Source: Pseudomonadota bacterium (GTDB lineage: Bacteria; Pseudomonadota; Gammaproteobacteria; Steroidobacterales; Steroidobacteraceae). Taken from it: a stretch of DNA of 64,000 nucleotides. The DNA lies in the NCBI GenBank assembly GCA_016705325.1, contig JADIYJ010000015.1, positions 1 to 64,000 of the forward strand, read 5' to 3'. Every line of letters begins with the position of its first letter. Within the stretch, counting starts at the first letter, position 1. Both the position numbers and the translations under genes were made by a program. Positions 61,761 to 64,000 of the stretch are shown piece by piece. Below the pieces are notes generated by a model, which saw nothing but the letters and a program-made list of their open reading frames with translations, searched no databases and was not told the origin of the DNA.

Positions 61761-63175
61761 GCGCACAGCTTGAGCGCATACGGCGCGAAGTCGAGACCGC
61801 GACGCAGAAGAACGGTGCGAGCGCCCCGGCTGAACAATCCATCCTTGATACCGACATGGCGAACGCACGGCGGCTCGCGCTCCAGCACGGCGACGGGCTG
61901 CGCTTCACGCCGGAGCGTGGTTGGCTTGTCTGGGACGGCACGCGCTGGACCCCCGACAATGCGGGGCGGGCGATGCGGGCGGCGAAGGATACGGCTCTCG
62001 CCATCTTCGACGAGATCAAGGATTCGCGGTTCCAGAAAGAGCTTTTCCAGTGGGCGCGGCGCTCGCAATCCCGCGAACGGCTACAGGCGATGCTTGCGCT
62101 CGCGGAATCGGAGCCGGGCATCCCGGCGCGGTTTGCCGACTTCGACGCCGACGCGATGCTCTTGAACGTCGAGAACGGCACGCTGGACCTGCGGACGGGC
62201 GAACTCCGGCCCCACGCTCCCGCCGATCGCATCACGCGAATCGTGCCGGTGAAGTACGACCCGAGCGCCGACTGCCCCACGTGGGATGCGTTCCTGTGGC
62301 GCGTGCTCGGCAAGGACCGTGAGCTTTACGACTACGTGCAGAGGGCACTCGGTTACACACTGACCGGGCGCACCGACGAGCAATGCCTGTTCTTCTGTCA
62401 CGGCCTCGGGCAGAACGGCAAGAGCGTGTTCCTAGAAACCGTGCAGGCGCTCGTCGCCGACTACGCGACCACGGCCCGCACAGAGACGATCATGCAGCGC
62501 GGCGCAGGTGGCATCCCGAACGACGTGGCGGCCCTGCACGGGGCGCGATTCGTCAGCATCAACGAGACGGGCGACGGGCAGCGATTCAATGAGCCGCTGA
62601 TAAAGGACCTGACCGGCGGCGACACCGTGAGTGCCCGATTTCTGCACCGTGAGTTCTTCACCTTCCAGCCTGCTTTCAAGTTGTGGATTCGTGGCAATCA
62701 CAAGCCGGTCATCCGTGGCACGGATCACGGCATCTGGCGGCGCATTCACCTGATCCCCTTCACCGTCACGATCCCGCCCGAGGAACGCGACCCGCGACTG
62801 CTCGACAAGCTGCGAGGGGAACTGCCGGGGATTCTGGCGTGGACCGTGCAAGGGTGCCTCGCGTGGCAGCGCGACGGGCTGCGCCCACCCGAGACGGTCA
62901 CTCGGGCTGTGCAGGACTACCGCACCGAGATGGACGTACTCGGCACCTTCATCGAGGAGGTGTGCAAGGTGGAACGCTTGGGCGAGGCGACTGCGAAGGC
63001 TCTCTATACCGCGTACCGAACATGGACGGAGGAATCCGGCGAGCACCCCGTCACCCAGATGGCCTTCGGGCTTGCGATGCAAGAGCGCGGATTTGAGCGG
63101 AAGCGAACCCGCGCCGGGTATCGCTACTTGGGCATCCGACTGCCCGATCAAGCTCATTGGAGTGACGAGGCGTGA
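61757..63175 (+). CDS. D5/P4-type phage helicase-primase
   Basis: A 472-aa SF3 helicase: a D5_N domain (residues 60-190, YVQRALGYTLTGRTDEQC as its end), P-loop CHGLGQNGKSVF at 216-224, SINETGDGQRFNEPLIKDLTG (in part) and FKLWIRGNHKP with the sensor-type Asn. The family also carries a primase-like C-terminal part in P4; here it is shorter. It drives replication of the element. The ATG at 61757 overlaps the previous stop. Confidence 0.9.
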   Translation: MSAQLERIRREVETATQKNGASAPAEQSILDTDMANARRLALQHGDGLRFTPERGWLVWDGTRWTPDNAGRAMRAAKDTALAIFDEIKDSRFQKELFQWARRSQSRERLQAMLALAESEPGIPARFADFDADAMLLNVENGTLDLRTGELRPHAPADRITRIVPVKYDPSADCPTWDAFLWRVLGKDRELYDYVQRALGYTLTGRTDEQCLFFCHGLGQNGKSVFLETVQALVADYATTARTETIMQRGAGGIPNDVAALHGARFVSINETGDGQRFNEPLIKDLTGGDTVSARFLHREFFTFQPAFKLWIRGNHKPVIRGTDHGIWRRIHLIPFTVTIPPEERDPRLLDKLRGELPGILAWTVQGCLAWQRDGLRPPETVTRAVQDYRTEMDVLGTFIEEVCKVERLGEATAKALYTAYRTWTEESGEHPVTQMAFGLAMQERGFERKRTRAGYRYLGIRLPDQAHWSDEA

Positions 63176-63280
63176 ACAGTGTGAACCCCTGTGAACGGTT
63201 CCCTTGTATTTGCTCACAACGCGCGTGTGAAGGGGAATTAATACGAAAAGCGGTACACAAGCGTTCACAGTGTTCACGCG
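63170..63280 (+). promoter_or_regulatory. Iteron-like repeat cluster, candidate replication origin
   Basis: GTGAAC occurs at 63172, 63181 and 63191 and its complement GTTCAC at 63263 and 63272, with 9-10 bp spacing. GCGTGAACAGTGTGAAC (63170-63186) and GCGTTCACAGTGTTCACGCG (63261-63280) form an inverted pair. CGTGAACAGT resembles the type I iteron of phage P4 ori as I remember it. It lies right after the helicase-primase gene. Confidence 0.6.
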
Positions 63281-63493
63281 GCCACCTCGGGCGAACACTT
63301 CGGACTGCACTTGACCTGAATGCAGGAGATGCGCCGTCGCCTGCCCTACCCTGCGATTTCGGCCGCAGCAGCATGGTCCGCCGACCGCCGGCCCGTCCGA
63401 TTGCAGGTAAAAAAGCCACATTGCTCGCCGCGTCAAAGACTTGGCATTGGGGCCGCTCAAATCACGTCCCTGATTTTCAGGAGGCAACTATCC

Positions 63494-63946
63494 GTGCCGA
63501 AGCGTGATCGTCGCCGCGGCGTATCCCGGTTGCCGGTCAAAGCGCCGACACGATGGAAGGCCGGCTTCCCGTGGAAGCTCGACTACCGCGGCCACGATGC
63601 CCGGTTCCTCGGGGGATTCATCGGGAACATCGTGTCCGATCACGGCGGCCTGGAGCACCTGAGCCGGACGCAGTTGCACAACTTGGAGCGGGCCGCCTAT
63701 CTCGCGTTGAAGATCGTGCAGTACGAATGCGCTGATCTCGTGCCGGGCAGTCAGCCCGTACCCGCATGGATGCCTGTGGACTACCTTGGGGCCGTCCGGC
63801 AGGCGCAGCGACTTCTCGCCGACCTCGGACCCGGGCGCAAAGCACGGACCGTCGGGCTGCGCGAGTACATCGAACAGGCCGCCGAAGCCACGGAGACGGC
63901 GCAGGACACGCGCTCGACCACGACCTCCGGGGATGCTGTCACGTGA
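63494..63946 (+). CDS. Hypothetical protein of the mobile element
   Basis: A 150-aa soluble protein from the GTG at 63494, with GGAGG 9 nt upstream. Residues 20-60 (PTRWKAGFPWKLDYRGHDA, RFLGGFIGNIV) look conserved; the rest is helical. It may be a packaging or regulatory protein of the element. Family not recognised. Confidence 0.6.
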   Translation: MPKRDRRRGVSRLPVKAPTRWKAGFPWKLDYRGHDARFLGGFIGNIVSDHGGLEHLSRTQLHNLERAAYLALKIVQYECADLVPGSQPVPAWMPVDYLGAVRQAQRLLADLGPGRKARTVGLREYIEQAAEATETAQDTRSTTTSGDAVT

Positions 63947-64000
63947 GGCTCTACACGTTCCTGACGGACCCGCAGCTTGCCGGCGGCACGTTCAACGCGT
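63943..64000 (+). CDS. Start of the next mobile-element gene, cut by the window edge
   Basis: The GTG overlaps the preceding stop (GTGA) and encodes MRLYTFLTDPQLAGGTFNA before the window ends. The DPxLxGGxF pattern is reminiscent of the N terminus of some phage terminase-like proteins; this is only a hint. Confidence 0.5.
   Translation, partial: MRLYTFLTDPQLAGGTFNA

Noticed and set aside
63172..63507. 111-aa ORF after the helicase-primase gene
   Set aside because: It runs through the iteron-like repeats, is Cys/Arg/Pro-rich without conserved pattern, and begins within the repeat.

Overview
The window looks like the chromosome of a GC-rich gammaproteobacterium, most likely near the Xanthomonadales/Steroidobacterales. 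The grounds are oligoribonuclease beside an M48 protease and rsgA, a thrABC operon with a fused aspartokinase/homoserine dehydrogenase, DUF2058, a DeaD helicase with a DbpA-type tail, an MCE/Mla lipid-transport operon, and a bufferin operon. The lineage is inferred from gene content; no rRNA or intact tRNA lies in the window.

Layout: 0-11 kb holds housekeeping genes (a lower-GC DUF6502 gene, orn, M48 protease, rsgA, etfBA, DUF2157/DUF4401-type membrane proteins, MAPEG, peroxiredoxin, DUF2058, DAHP synthase) and a kynA gene reduced to its two ends. 11-19 kb holds a YgjP-type protease, a four-gene MacAB-like ABC export operon, a frameshifted tatD and an M20 peptidase preceded by a 7-bp tandem repeat. 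18.5-28.4 kb on the minus strand reads thrA-thrB-thrC-NERD, then a SIR2-TIR protein translationally coupled to a damaged nSTAND ATPase with a TPR-like tail; the last pair is a candidate antiphage module. 28.5-43 kb holds a MobA-like transferase, ParA, TerB, a bufferin (copper-binding RiPP) operon bufA-bufB-bufC, an M1 aminopeptidase lipoprotein, a thioesterase, an arginase-family remnant, a PAP2 phosphatase, a twice-frameshifted esterase, a betaine-homocysteine-methyltransferase-like enzyme, deaD and a SulP transporter. 43-50 kb is an accessory glycan-type cluster: GT2, a two-domain GT8 protein, a GMC oxidoreductase and an alkaline-phosphatase-superfamily protein lacking usual metal ligands. 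50-58.5 kb holds a cytochrome c lipoprotein, a YIP1 protein, dodecin, a Ser/Thr kinase with a Calx-beta tail in another frame, and the MCE operon. 58.6-64 kb is a mobile region: an acyl-CoA ligase fragment, a small protein/nucleotidyltransferase pair between two 25-bp direct repeats that look like a tRNA 3' end, and the left part of a P4-like element (HTH, CHC2 protein, D5/P4 helicase-primase, iteron-like repeats) that runs off the right edge.

A feature of the whole window is gene damage of two kinds. Several genes carry single-base frameshifts, often in short homopolymers (tatD, esterase, kinase tail, possibly the SIR2-TIR start). Three others (kynA, arginase family, nSTAND ATPase) keep both ends but have lost the middle. 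Either this genome is decaying by internal deletion or the assembly carries uncorrected errors; the sequence alone does not decide. Coding genes otherwise form tight operons with 4-bp ATGA/GTGA overlaps.
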